Part shown: one piece after another, positions 8,382 through 16,642 of the stretch
Layout of the letters: every line of letters begins with the position of its first letter
Position numbering within the stretch: position 1 is the first letter of the stretch
Made by a program: the position numbers and the translations under genes
DNA from: Streptomyces sp. 11x1
GTDB lineage: Bacteria; Actinomycetota; Actinomycetes; Streptomycetales; Streptomycetaceae
Direction: 5' to 3'
Length of the DNA: 64,000 nucleotides
Assembly: GCF_032598905.1 (NCBI RefSeq)
Contig: NZ_CP122458.1
Span: 2,728,001 to 2,792,000 of the forward strand
The notes under the pieces: model-generated
The model's database searches: none
Told to the model about the DNA's origin: nothing
The model's input: only the letters and a program-made list of their open reading frames with translations

Positions 8382-11276
8382 TCAGCTGCAGCCGCTCGTC
8401 GAACCGCAGCCCTCGCAGATGTAGCAGGAGCCGGCCCGCTGCATCTTCGTACCGCAGGAGAAGCACAGCGGGGCGTCCGCATGGATGCCCAGCTGCATCT
8501 CCACCAGTTCGGCGCTGGTGTGGGCCTGCTTCGGGGCGGGCACGGCCACCTCGGCTCCGGCCTTCGGGGTGGCGACGGCCTTCAGGTCCGTCTGCCGCGG
8601 GGCCGACTGCGCCAGGCCCTCGACGTCGACGTCCTCCTCGGTGGGCTCGTACGAGCCGGTCTCCAGGTGGCGCTGGCGCTCCTCGGCGGAGTGGATGCCG
8701 AGCGCGGAGCGCGTCTCGAAGGGCAGGAAATCGAGCGCCAGGCGGCGGAAGATGTAGTCGACGATCGACTGCGCCATCCGCACGTCCGGGTCGTCCGTCA
8801 TGCCGGCCGGCTCGAAGCGCATATTGGTGAACTTCGAGACGTACGTCTCCAGCGGAACGCCGTACTGGAGGCCGACGGAGACCGCGATGGAGAAGGCGTC
8901 CATCATGCCCGCGAGGGTCGACCCCTGCTTCGACATCTTCAGGAAGACCTCGCCGAGACCGTCGTCAGGGTAGGAGTTGGCGGTCATGTAGCCCTCGGCG
9001 CCGCCGACCGTGAAGGAGGTCGTGATGCCGGGACGGCCCTTCGGGAGGCGCTTGCGGACCGGGCGGTACTCGACGACCTTCTCGACCGCGGTACGGATCG
9101 TCTCCTCGGCCTTCTCGGTGATCTCCGCCTTCTCCGTCTCCTTGGTCTTCGCGGAGAGCGGCTGGCCGACCTTGCAGTTGTCGCGGTAGATCGCCAGGGC
9201 TTTGACGCCCAGCTTCCAGGCCTCGAAGTAGATCTCCTCGACCTCCTCGACGGTCGCCGTCTCCGGCATGTTGACCGTCTTGGAGATGGCGCCGGAGATC
9301 CACGGCTGAATCGCGGCCATCATGCGGACGTGCCCCATCGGGGAGATGGCACGCTCGCCCATGGCGCAGTCGAAGACCTCGTAGTGCTCCTGCTTGAGAC
9401 CCGGGGCATCGATCACATTGCCGTGGTCGGCGATGTGGGCGACGATCGCCTCGATCTGCTCCTCCTGGTAGCCCAGGCGGCGCAGGGCCTGTGGGACCGT
9501 TCCGTTGACGATCTGCATCGAGCCGCCGCCGACCAGCTTCTTGAACTTGACCAGCGCCAGGTCGGGCTCGACACCGGTGGTGTCGCAGGACATGGCGAGG
9601 CCGATGGTGCCGGTCGGCGCGAGCACGGACGCCTGCGAGTTGCGGAAGCCGTTCTTCTCGCCGAGGCGGATCACGTCCTGCCATGCCTCGGTGGCGGCGG
9701 CCCACACCGGGGTGTCCAGATCGTCCATGCGGACGGCCGTGCCATTGGCGTCGGAGTGCTGCTTCATCACGCGGTTGTGGGCGTCCGCGTTGCGGGCGTA
9801 GCCGTCGTACGGGCCGACGACCGCGGCCAGTTCGGCGGAGCGCTTGTACGCCGTGCCGGTCATCAGCGAGGTGATGGCGCCGGCGAGGGCGCGGCCGCCG
9901 TCGGAGTCGTACGCGTGACCGGTCGCCATCAGCAGGGCGCCGAGGTTGGCGTAGCCGATGCCGAGCTGGCGGAAGGCGCGGGTGTTCTCGCCGATCTTCT
10001 GGGTCGGGAAGTCGGCGAAGCAGATGGAGATGTCCATCGCCGTGATGACCAGCTCGACGACCTTGGTGAAGCGCTCGACCTCGAAGGACTGGTGACCGAG
10101 GCCGTCGTCCTTGAGGAACTTCATCAGGTTCAGCGAGGCGAGGTTGCAGGACGTGTTGTCCAGGTGCATGTACTCGCTGCACGGGTTGGAGGCGGTGATG
10201 CGGCCGGACTCCGGGCAGGTGTGCCAGTTGTTGATCACACCGTCGTACTGGATGCCCGGGTCGGCGCATGCCCACGCGGCCTCGGCGAGCTTGCGGAACA
10301 GCGCCTTGGCGTCGACCTTCTCGATGACCTCGCCGGTCATACGGGCGCGGAGGCCGAACTCGGTGCCGTTCTCCACGGCCGTCATGAACTCGTCGTTCAC
10401 GCGGACCGAGTTGTTGGCGTTCTGGTACTGGACGGACGTGATGTCGTCGCCGCCCAGGTCCATGTCGAAGCCCGCGTCGCGCAGGGCGCGGATCTTCTCC
10501 TCCTCCTTCACCTTGGTGGCGATGAAGTCCTCGACGTCCGGGTGGTCCACGTCCAGGACGACCATCTTGGCGGCGCGACGGGTGGCACCGCCCGACTTGA
10601 TCGTTCCTGCGGAGGCGTCGGCACCGCGCATGAAGGAGACCGGACCGGAGGCGTTGCCGCCGGAGGAGAGCAGCTCCTTGGAGGAACGGATGCGGGAGAG
10701 GTTCAGGCCGGCGCCGGAGCCGCCCTTGAAGATCATGCCCTCTTCCTTGTACCAGTCGAGGATCGACTCCATGGAGTCGTCGACGGCCAGGATGAAACAG
10801 GCGGAGACCTGCTGGGGCTGCGGCGTGCCCACGTTGAACCACACGGGGCTGTTGAAGCTGAAGATCTGGTGCAGGAGGGCGTACGCCAGTTCGTGCTCGA
10901 AGATCTCGGCGTCGGCGGGCGAGGCGAAGTACTTGTTCTCCTCACCGGCCTTCGTGTACGTCTTCACGATGCGGTCGATCAGCTGCTTCAGGCCGGTCTC
11001 GCGCTGCGGGGTACCCACGGCACCGCGGAAGTACTTGCTGGTGACGATGTTGACCGCGTTCACCGACCAGAAGTCGGGGAACTCGACGCCGCGCTGCTCG
11101 AAGTTGACCGAGCCGTCGCGCCAGTTGGTCATGACGACGTCACGCCGCTCCCAGACCACCTCGTCGTACGGGTGCACGCCGGGGGTGGTGTGGATGCGCT
11201 CGATACGCAGGCCCTTGCTCGCCTTGGTGCCCTTGGCGCGGGAACTCCGTGCCGGACCGCTCGCCGTCTCTGTCAT
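8382..11276 (-). CDS. nrdJ: Class II (adenosylcobalamin-dependent) ribonucleotide reductase
   Basis: About 964 residues. It reduces ribonucleotides to deoxyribonucleotides using vitamin B12 as radical source, with or without oxygen, in the cytoplasm. Recognisable catalytic-barrel segments include NPCSEYMHLDNTSCNL and the glycyl/cysteine region CDTTGVEPDLALVKFKKL. The C-terminus carries the CFSCGTKM...CYICEGCG cysteine cluster of actinobacterial NrdJ (zinc and disulfide exchange). The start is ATG at 11276, with GGGAGG 7-8 nt upstream; the frame stays open further out but that part is not conserved-looking. It follows nrdR by 162 bp and should be cotranscribed with it. No cobalamin riboswitch is visible here, as expected for the B12-using enzyme. 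Confidence 0.95.
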   Translation of the reverse strand: MTETASGPARSSRAKGTKASKGLRIERIHTTPGVHPYDEVVWERRDVVMTNWRDGSVNFEQRGVEFPDFWSVNAVNIVTSKYFRGAVGTPQRETGLKQLIDRIVKTYTKAGEENKYFASPADAEIFEHELAYALLHQIFSFNSPVWFNVGTPQPQQVSACFILAVDDSMESILDWYKEEGMIFKGGSGAGLNLSRIRSSKELLSSGGNASGPVSFMRGADASAGTIKSGGATRRAAKMVVLDVDHPDVEDFIATKVKEEEKIRALRDAGFDMDLGGDDITSVQYQNANNSVRVNDEFMTAVENGTEFGLRARMTGEVIEKVDAKALFRKLAEAAWACADPGIQYDGVINNWHTCPESGRITASNPCSEYMHLDNTSCNLASLNLMKFLKDDGLGHQSFEVERFTKVVELVITAMDISICFADFPTQKIGENTRAFRQLGIGYANLGALLMATGHAYDSDGGRALAGAITSLMTGTAYKRSAELAAVVGPYDGYARNADAHNRVMKQHSDANGTAVRMDDLDTPVWAAATEAWQDVIRLGEKNGFRNSQASVLAPTGTIGLAMSCDTTGVEPDLALVKFKKLVGGGSMQIVNGTVPQALRRLGYQEEQIEAIVAHIADHGNVIDAPGLKQEHYEVFDCAMGERAISPMGHVRMMAAIQPWISGAISKTVNMPETATVEEVEEIYFEAWKLGVKALAIYRDNCKVGQPLSAKTKETEKAEITEKAEETIRTAVEKVVEYRPVRKRLPKGRPGITTSFTVGGAEGYMTANSYPDDGLGEVFLKMSKQGSTLAGMMDAFSIAVSVGLQYGVPLETYVSKFTNMRFEPAGMTDDPDVRMAQSIVDYIFRRLALDFLPFETRSALGIHSAEERQRHLETGSYEPTEEDVDVEGLAQSAPRQTDLKAVATPKAGAEVAVPAPKQAHTSAELVEMQLGIHADAPLCFSCGTKMQRAGSCYICEGCGSTSGCS

Positions 11277-11438
11277 GCCGCCTCCCTGTACGGGCGAAAA
11301 CGCCCTGAAGTGCCACGCTGTTCCCGTGACACGGTGTTCTGTCTTGTGTCGCGACCCGACTGACACAGCCGTTCGCGACAGGCCTGGATCGCCGCCGGTC
11401 GTCCGGACCACCCACTGGTCCGGCGGTGCGGCCCGCCG

Positions 11439-12002
11439 TCAGTCGGCGGCGTTGGCGGGCACCGGGACCTGAACAGTCCCTCCGGACCCGCGGTCGCTCT
11501 CCACCCGTCCCCCGGCCGCGCTCTCGACGTCCTCGTCGTGCGCGTCGGGGCGCTTCCCCTGCTCTTCCCTGAGTTCCGCGATCGCGGCCTCGAAGTCCTC
11601 CAGCGAGTCGAACGCCCGGTAGACGCTCGCGAACCGCAGGTAGGCGACGAGGTCGAGTTCCTGCAACGGGCCGAGTATGGCCAGCCCCACGTCATGGGTG
11701 GTCAGCTCGGCGCTTCCGGTCGCACGCACCGCCTCCTCGACCCGCTGGCCGAGCTGGGCGAGCGCGTCCTCGGTGACAGGCCTGCCCTGGCACGCCTTGC
11801 GGACGCCATTGATGACCTTGGTACGGCTGAAGGGCTCGGTCACGCCGGACCTCTTGACCACCATCAGCGAGCACGTCTCCACCGTCGTGAAACGACGGGA
11901 GCAGTCGGGACACTGGCGGCGCCTGCGGATCGACGTGCCGTCGTCCGTCGTACGACTGTCGACGACGCGGCTGTCGGGGTGCCTGCAGAAGGGACAGTGC
12001 AT
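11439..12002 (-). CDS. nrdR: Transcriptional repressor NrdR
   Basis: A 187-residue regulator. The N-terminal zinc ribbon has Cys3, Cys6, Cys31 and Cys34 (MHCPFC ... CPDC). It is followed by an ATP-cone domain at about residues 46-136 that senses ATP/dATP. NrdR binds paired NrdR boxes in front of ribonucleotide reductase operons. The acidic C-terminal tail (about 40 residues) is variable. The start ATG at 12002 is set by GGAGGG about 8 nt upstream. It is the first gene of the nrdRJ operon and has box-like elements 110-156 bp upstream, so autoregulation is expected. Confidence 0.96.
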   Translation of the reverse strand: MHCPFCRHPDSRVVDSRTTDDGTSIRRRRQCPDCSRRFTTVETCSLMVVKRSGVTEPFSRTKVINGVRKACQGRPVTEDALAQLGQRVEEAVRATGSAELTTHDVGLAILGPLQELDLVAYLRFASVYRAFDSLEDFEAAIAELREEQGKRPDAHDEDVESAAGGRVESDRGSGGTVQVPVPANAAD

Positions 12003-12111
12003 AACTCCAACCCTCCTCACAGCACGACTCAATAAGCCCCACGAGCCACTTGGGCCCCGCGGAAGCAGCCCCAAGCATAGGGGATGACCATGAGCCCGAG
12101 GACCCGGGGGA

Positions 12112-12158
12112 CCACAACTTCTGGGCCGTTGCAGAAATCCAAGCACTAGATGTAGGGC
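12112..12158 (-). promoter_or_regulatory. Pair of NrdR-box-like elements 31 bp apart
   Basis: Two 16-bp elements, CCACAACTTCTGGGCC (12112-12127) and GCACTAGATGTAGGGC (12143-12158), agree at 10 of 16 positions and have centres 31 bp apart, about three helical turns. The second is embedded in a 24-bp imperfect palindrome (12139-12162). NrdR is known to need two boxes on one face of the helix, and this arrangement upstream of nrdR fits. Seen: similarity and spacing; inferred: NrdR binding. Confidence 0.65.
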
Positions 12159-12465
12159 TTGGCATGTAAATCCCCCCACGGCGCGCGTGTCGCGCACGTA
12201 TGGGCATGTGCCGGACGAGCAGTCCGTCGCGGAGCGCGTCCGCGCCGTCGCGGAGCGGACGCGGGCAGGGCGGGGCGCCATGAGAAAGGGGTCGGTACCC
12301 GGTCGACGGAGTACCGGATGGCAGACTGGGCCGTGCGGCGACAGCGGCCCACAAGGCCCCTCGCCCCGGCGGTGAAGAGTACAGCAATCAACGCTTTTGT
12401 CCGTCGGAGCCGCCCGCTCTACACCCGGACACATGGTCACGTCAGGTAATTCACGGTTTTTCACT

Positions 12466-12479
12466 CGAACGTGTGTTTG
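12466..12479 (+). promoter_or_regulatory. SOS box (LexA operator) of lexA
   Basis: CGAAC-GTGT-GTTTG matches the Gram-positive LexA consensus CGAACRNRYGTTYG at every position. It lies 61 bp before the lexA start codon and overlaps a plausible -35 (TTGGCG at 12476-12481, with TACCGT 18 nt further), so LexA binding would block its own promoter. Confidence 0.88.
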
Positions 12480-12540
12480 GCGCAACCTTTCGAAAGCAAC
12501 TACCGTTGTGCTGCACGGGAGACCATCGAGAGGGGCCGAC

Positions 12541-13317
12541 GTGACCACCACCGCTGACAGTGCCACCATCACTGCCCAGGACCGCTCCCAGAGCCGATTC
12601 GAGCCGGTGCATGCGATGAACGAAGCCACGAATCATGAAGGGCCCAAGCGCGCCCTGCCCGGCCGACCTCCAGGCATCAGGGCGGACAGCTCCGGGCTCA
12701 CCGACCGGCAGCGCCGGGTCATCGAGGTGATCAGGGACTCGGTGCAGCGGCGCGGATACCCGCCGTCGATGCGGGAGATCGGCCAGGCGGTCGGCCTGTC
12801 CAGCACGTCCTCCGTGGCGCACCAGCTGATGGCACTGGAGCGCAAGGGCTTCCTGCGCCGGGACCCGCACCGTCCGCGTGCGTACGAGGTCCGGGGCTCC
12901 GACCAGGCCTCGGCGCAGCCGACGGACACGGCAGGCAAGCCGGCCGCTTCGTACGTGCCGCTCGTCGGCCGCATCGCCGCCGGTGGCCCGATCCTCGCCG
13001 AGGAGTCCGTCGAGGACGTGTTCCCCCTTCCCCGCCAGCTGGTGGGCGACGGCGAGCTCTTCGTCCTGAAGGTCGTCGGCGACTCCATGATCGAGGCGGC
13101 GATCTGCGACGGCGACTGGGTGACGGTCCGCCGCCAGCCCGTCGCGGAGAACGGGGACATCGTGGCCGCCATGCTGGACGGCGAGGCCACCGTCAAGCGC
13201 TTCAAGCGCGAGGACGGCCATGTCTGGCTGCTCCCGCACAACGCCGCCTACGAGCCCATCCCGGGTGACGACGCGACCATCCTCGGCAAGGTGGTGGCCG
13301 TTCTGCGCCGCGTCTGA
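12541..13317 (+). CDS. lexA: SOS-response repressor and self-cleaving protease LexA
   Basis: A 258-residue repressor of the SOS regulon that cleaves itself when RecA is activated on single-stranded DNA. The winged-helix DNA-binding domain spans about residues 50-120 ([11 protein letters not shown] ... [14 protein letters not shown]). The autocleavage site is Ala147-Gly148 (RIAAGG); the catalytic dyad is Ser182 (VVGDSM) and Lys219 (EATVKRF). The first ~50 residues are an unstructured extension typical of Streptomyces LexA. GTG start at 12541, with AGAGGGG upstream. Its own SOS box is present upstream, and it converges on the DinG-type helicase across two strong hairpins. Confidence 0.97.
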   Translation: MTTTADSATITAQDRSQSRFEPVHAMNEATNHEGPKRALPGRPPGIRADSSGLTDRQRRVIEVIRDSVQRRGYPPSMREIGQAVGLSSTSSVAHQLMALERKGFLRRDPHRPRAYEVRGSDQASAQPTDTAGKPAASYVPLVGRIAAGGPILAEESVEDVFPLPRQLVGDGELFVLKVVGDSMIEAAICDGDWVTVRRQPVAENGDIVAAMLDGEATVKRFKREDGHVWLLPHNAAYEPIPGDDATILGKVVAVLRRV

Positions 13318-13363
13318 CACCCAGCGGCGGACGGTTGCCCGTGCCCGTCCCCGCCCCTGATCC

Positions 13364-13398
13364 GGGCCCCGGAATCCACTGCGCCGGTTCCGGGGCCC
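13364..13398. terminator. Hairpin, 11-bp perfect stem, after lexA
   Basis: GGGCCCCGGAA (13364-13374) pairs exactly with 13388-13398 around a 13-nt loop, 47 nt past the lexA stop codon. The first of two hairpins in the convergent lexA/helicase gap. Confidence 0.7.
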
Positions 13399-13452
13399 TG
13401 GGCTGTCCAGGGCCCACCCGGACGCCACGGCCCGAGGCTTGGCCCGCGCGCG

Positions 13453-13499
13453 ACGGCCGGTGACCTGTCCCTTCGCCATGGGGACAGGTCACCGGCCGT
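13453..13499. terminator. Bidirectional hairpin terminator, 19-bp perfect stem
   Basis: The 19 bases at 13453-13471 are perfectly complementary to 13481-13499, with a 9-nt loop. It ends only 4 nt before the helicase stop codon, so it is positioned to end both the helicase transcript and read-through from lexA. One of the strongest hairpins in the window. Confidence 0.85.
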
Positions 13500-13502
13500 T
13501 CG

Positions 13503-15512
13503 TCATGCCTCCGCCTTCACCGCTTCTTCCCGCTGCTCCGCCTCTTCCCGGTCCTTCGCGGCGGTGTCGATCGCGGCGAGCGACCTGCGGACCTGGTTAC
13601 GGTCCGTCGTGTACCAGAAGTCGGGCAGTGAGGCCTTCAGATAGCTGCCGTACCGCGCGGTCGCGAGCCGTTGGTCCAGTACAGCGACCACACCACGGTC
13701 CCCCTGCGCCCTTACGAGACGGCCGGCGCCTTGCGCCATCAGCAGAGCCGCGTGTGTGGCGGCGACCGCCATGAAGCCGTTGCCGCCCGCCTCCTCGACG
13801 GCCTTCTGGCGAGCGCTCATCAGCGGGTCGTCGGGGCGAGGGAACGGGATCTTGTCCATCACGACCAGCTGGCAGCTGGGACCAGGCACGTCCACGCCCT
13901 GCCAGAGCGAGAGGGTGCCGAAGAGACAGGTCTTCGGGTCGGCCGCGAAGCCCTTGATCAGCTCCCCGAGCGTCTCCTCCCCCTGCAGCAGGATCGGGTA
14001 CTCGGGGATGCGGACGCGCAGCTCCTCCGCCGCCAGCTGGGCGGCCCGCATCGACGAGAACAGTCCGAGCGTCCGGCCGCCGGCCGCCTGGATCAGTTCC
14101 ATGAGCTCGTCCAGCATGTCCGCCCGGTCGCCGTCCCGCGCGGGACGTGAAAGATGCTTGGCGACGTAGAGGATGCCCTGCCTCGGGTAGTCGAACGGCG
14201 ATCCGACGTCCACGCCCTTCCACTGTGGAAGGGCGTCGCCCTGGGCGCCCTCGGGGGCCAGTCCCAGCGAAGCCCCGACCCCGTTGAAATCGCCGCCCAG
14301 CTTGAGTGTGGCGGAGGTCAGGGTGACGGAGCGGTCCGCGAAGAGCTTCTCCCGGAGCAGACCCGAGACGGACATCGGGGCGACGCGCAGGGACGCGCCG
14401 AAACGGTCATGGCGTTCGTACCAGACGACGTCCCACTCCGAGCCGTTGCTGATCCGCTCCGCCACGTCGTGCACGCTCTCCACGGCTGCCAGAGCCTGCT
14501 TGCGGACGGCGTCCTCGTCCTGGACGGACTTGTCGCGGGTGCTGCCGATTGCCGAGATCACCGCGCGAGCGGCATCGCGCAGCGCCATCAGGACGTACGC
14601 CAGATCCTCTGGGATCTCTTCCAGCCGGCCCGGAAGAGCAAGCTCCATGATCCGCTCGAACCCCTCGGCGGCGGTCTGGAGCTGGTCCGCGACCTTCTCG
14701 TTCACGAGCTTCGCCGCCCGTTTCACGGCGCGGTTGACCTGGCCCGGAGTGAGTTCGCCGGTCGCCACGCCGGTCACCCGGGAGACGAGTTCGTGCGCCT
14801 CGTCCACGATCAACACCTCGTGCTGCGGGAGAACCGGAGCACCCTCGATGGCGTCGATCGCGAGCAGCGCGTGGTTGGTGACGACGACCTCGGAGAGCTT
14901 GGCCCGCTCCCGGGCCATCTCGGCGAAGCACTCGGCGCCGTACGCGCACTTCGTGGCGCCCAGGCATTCTCTGGACGACACCGAGATCTGTGCCCAGGCG
15001 CGGTCGGACACTCCTGGGGTGAGGTCGTCCCGGTCGCCGGTCTCGGTCTCCTGCGACCAGTCCCGCAGCCTCAGCAGGTCCTGGCCCAGCTTGCTGCTGG
15101 GGGCGGCCGCCTCGAACTGGTCGAAGAGGCCCTCCTCCTCGTCCTGCGGTACGCCTTCGTTCAGCCGGTGCAGGCACAGATAGTTCGACCGGCCCTTGAG
15201 CATCGCGAACTCCGGGCGGCGGCGCAGGAGGGGGTGCAGCGCGTCGACCGTTCTCGGCAGGTCCCGCTCCACGAGCTGCCGCTGGAGGGCGAGGGTCGCC
15301 GTGGCGACGACGACACGCTCTCCCTGGGCGAGCGCGGGCACCAGATACCCGAGGGACTTGCCGGTGCCGGTGCCTGCTTGGACCAGCAGATGGGAGCCGT
15401 CGTCGATCGCCTCCGCGACGGCTTCGGCCATGGTCACCTGGCCGGGGCGCTCCGTGCCGCCGACAGCGGTGACGGCTGCGTGCAGGAGTTCGTGGAGTGA
15501 GGGCTTCGTCAT
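13503..15512 (-). CDS. dinG: DinG-type iron-sulfur DNA helicase
   Basis: A 669-residue superfamily 2 helicase of the XPD/DinG group that unwinds DNA with 5'-3' polarity. The Walker A motif GTGTGKS is at residues 47-53 and the DEAH box is in VLIVDEAHEL. Between them are cysteines (NYLCLHRL, RECLGATKCAYGAECF) expected to hold a 4Fe-4S cluster. The C-terminal helicase half includes LFGTLSLWQGVDVPG and AQGAGRLVRAQGDRG. It probably acts on R-loops, D-loops or other structures during repair. ATG at 15512. The promoter at 15522-15544 matches the RecA-NDp type, pointing to DNA-damage induction. Symbol given by family resemblance. Confidence 0.88.
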   Translation of the reverse strand: MTKPSLHELLHAAVTAVGGTERPGQVTMAEAVAEAIDDGSHLLVQAGTGTGKSLGYLVPALAQGERVVVATATLALQRQLVERDLPRTVDALHPLLRRRPEFAMLKGRSNYLCLHRLNEGVPQDEEEGLFDQFEAAAPSSKLGQDLLRLRDWSQETETGDRDDLTPGVSDRAWAQISVSSRECLGATKCAYGAECFAEMARERAKLSEVVVTNHALLAIDAIEGAPVLPQHEVLIVDEAHELVSRVTGVATGELTPGQVNRAVKRAAKLVNEKVADQLQTAAEGFERIMELALPGRLEEIPEDLAYVLMALRDAARAVISAIGSTRDKSVQDEDAVRKQALAAVESVHDVAERISNGSEWDVVWYERHDRFGASLRVAPMSVSGLLREKLFADRSVTLTSATLKLGGDFNGVGASLGLAPEGAQGDALPQWKGVDVGSPFDYPRQGILYVAKHLSRPARDGDRADMLDELMELIQAAGGRTLGLFSSMRAAQLAAEELRVRIPEYPILLQGEETLGELIKGFAADPKTCLFGTLSLWQGVDVPGPSCQLVVMDKIPFPRPDDPLMSARQKAVEEAGGNGFMAVAATHAALLMAQGAGRLVRAQGDRGVVAVLDQRLATARYGSYLKASLPDFWYTTDRNQVRRSLAAIDTAAKDREEAEQREEAVKAEA

Positions 15513-15521
15513 AGCGCGACC

Positions 15522-15544
15522 ACCCTACGGGCCACCACTGACAA
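15522..15544 (-). promoter_or_regulatory. RecA-NDp-type damage promoter of the DinG-like gene
   Basis: On the minus strand: TTGTCAGTGGT, 6 nt, TAGGGT. This is the actinobacterial RecA-NDp pattern (TTGTCAGTGGC-N6-TAGggT). The -10 ends only 9 nt before the ATG, so transcription would start within a few nucleotides of the start codon (leaderless or nearly so). The same motif precedes recA and lhr. Confidence 0.85.
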
Positions 15545-15739
15545 ACGGGTGATCGCGGCGGACGCGTGGGGCCTGGGAGGCGGGATCAAGGCGTCTTCTC
15601 TTCGACTGGACGGGACGGTCTCGGAGCCCGGACATCGAGTCGAGACGAGTCTGGGCGGGGCAGGGCGATCGGACCGGGAACCGGAGCGGCTCGTGCGGTG
15701 TACCAGAAATGACGGCGTCACAGCAGATCCACATCGGAT

Positions 15740-16534
15740 CTACATCAGATCGCGCAGCAGCCGGTCCCTGCACATGAGGGCGGCCCGCTTGTCGGGCAGG
15801 TCGACCTCGGTGGCGTACCGGAAGCCCGCGCTGAGGAAAGCGGAGACGGAGGGGAAGTTGCGCAGGTCGGGTTCCGCGACGACGCGGGCACAGGAAGGTC
15901 TTCTGTCGAGGACGAGATCGGCGACGGCGCGGAGCAGGGTGGAGCCGAGACCGCGCCCACGCTGGGCCACTGGTCCGATGAGCAGATGGATCCCGGTGTC
16001 GTGGGGACGGGCGGGGTAATGGCGGGCGAGGGGGTCGAGATCCGCCCGGTAGATCTCCCAATAGCTCACCGGGGCTCCGTTCAGCAGTCCGAGACAGGGC
16101 ATGCTGCGGCCGTCCCCGTCGAGCTGGGCACGTAGGTGGTTCGCGGTCACGTCCTCGGCTCCGCCGAGCTTCCAGTAGGAGTCCACGGCCGAGTCGTTCA
16201 TCCAGCGGGAGATCAGCGGGACGTCCCGTCCGAGGCGCACGGGGACGAGGTGCAGCGTGCCTGCCGGGGTGGCGACCGGCCCCCAGTCCGCGAGGTGGTC
16301 GAGCAACTCGCCGTCGGCCGGGCGTCCCCTCTGCCCCGCGTCGGTACCGCCGTCGCACGGGTCGGTGTCCTCGGAGTCGAAGGTGTCCTCGGATCCGGTG
16401 TCCTCGGACAGGAGCGCGAGGAAGTCGTCGGTCAGGCGCAGTTCGAGGGTGTCCTCGTTCCCGGGGGCCGAGGCGGTGCCGGTGTCGGTGTCGGTGTCGG
16501 TGGTCGCGTGGGTGCTCGCGTCGGTGGGAGGCAC
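15740..16534 (-). CDS. IucB/RhbD-like siderophore acyltransferase (GNAT)
   Basis: A 264-residue protein. The first ~85 residues are acidic and repetitive, with a short Asp-Thr repeat encoded by GGTGTC units. The rest is a GNAT acyltransferase of the MbtK/IucB type; the family-typical segment is SYWEIYRADLDPLARHY followed by GIHLLIGPVAQRGRGLG, the acetyl-CoA-binding loop. In hydroxamate siderophore pathways such enzymes acylate a (hydroxylated) amine. GTG start at 16534, set by GAGAGGAG 7 nt upstream. Last gene of a three-gene leftward set with the NIS synthetase and aminotransferase. No amine hydroxylase gene is nearby, so the acyl acceptor is unknown. Confidence 0.82.
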   Translation of the reverse strand: MPPTDASTHATTDTDTDTGTASAPGNEDTLELRLTDDFLALLSEDTGSEDTFDSEDTDPCDGGTDAGQRGRPADGELLDHLADWGPVATPAGTLHLVPVRLGRDVPLISRWMNDSAVDSYWKLGGAEDVTANHLRAQLDGDGRSMPCLGLLNGAPVSYWEIYRADLDPLARHYPARPHDTGIHLLIGPVAQRGRGLGSTLLRAVADLVLDRRPSCARVVAEPDLRNFPSVSAFLSAGFRYATEVDLPDKRAALMCRDRLLRDLM

Positions 16535-16642
16535 GGCGACGCTCCTCTCAGGAGATCGGGTGGGTCATGTTCCTCGGAACTGAAGGGAGTCGGACTACAC
16601 GGACGAGTGGGCTGGACCGCAGTACGGAGGAGGAGCGGCCGG

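Larger units (their letters stand above)
12003..12540. other. Divergent nrdR/lexA intergenic region
   Basis: 538 bp without a convincing gene. The left part carries the NrdR-box pair, the right end the lexA SOS box and promoter. The middle (about 12170-12460) has only short overlapping frames with no ribosome site or conserved-looking product, and I assign it no gene. Confidence 0.7.

Noticed and set aside
8292..11363. 1023-codon frame antisense to nrdJ
   Set aside because: Mirror of nrdJ codon bias; no recognisable domain.
11277..12540. Cobalamin riboswitch near nrdRJ
   Set aside because: No B12-box-like conserved core seen; NrdJ itself needs B12, so such control would be expected before a class I reductase instead.
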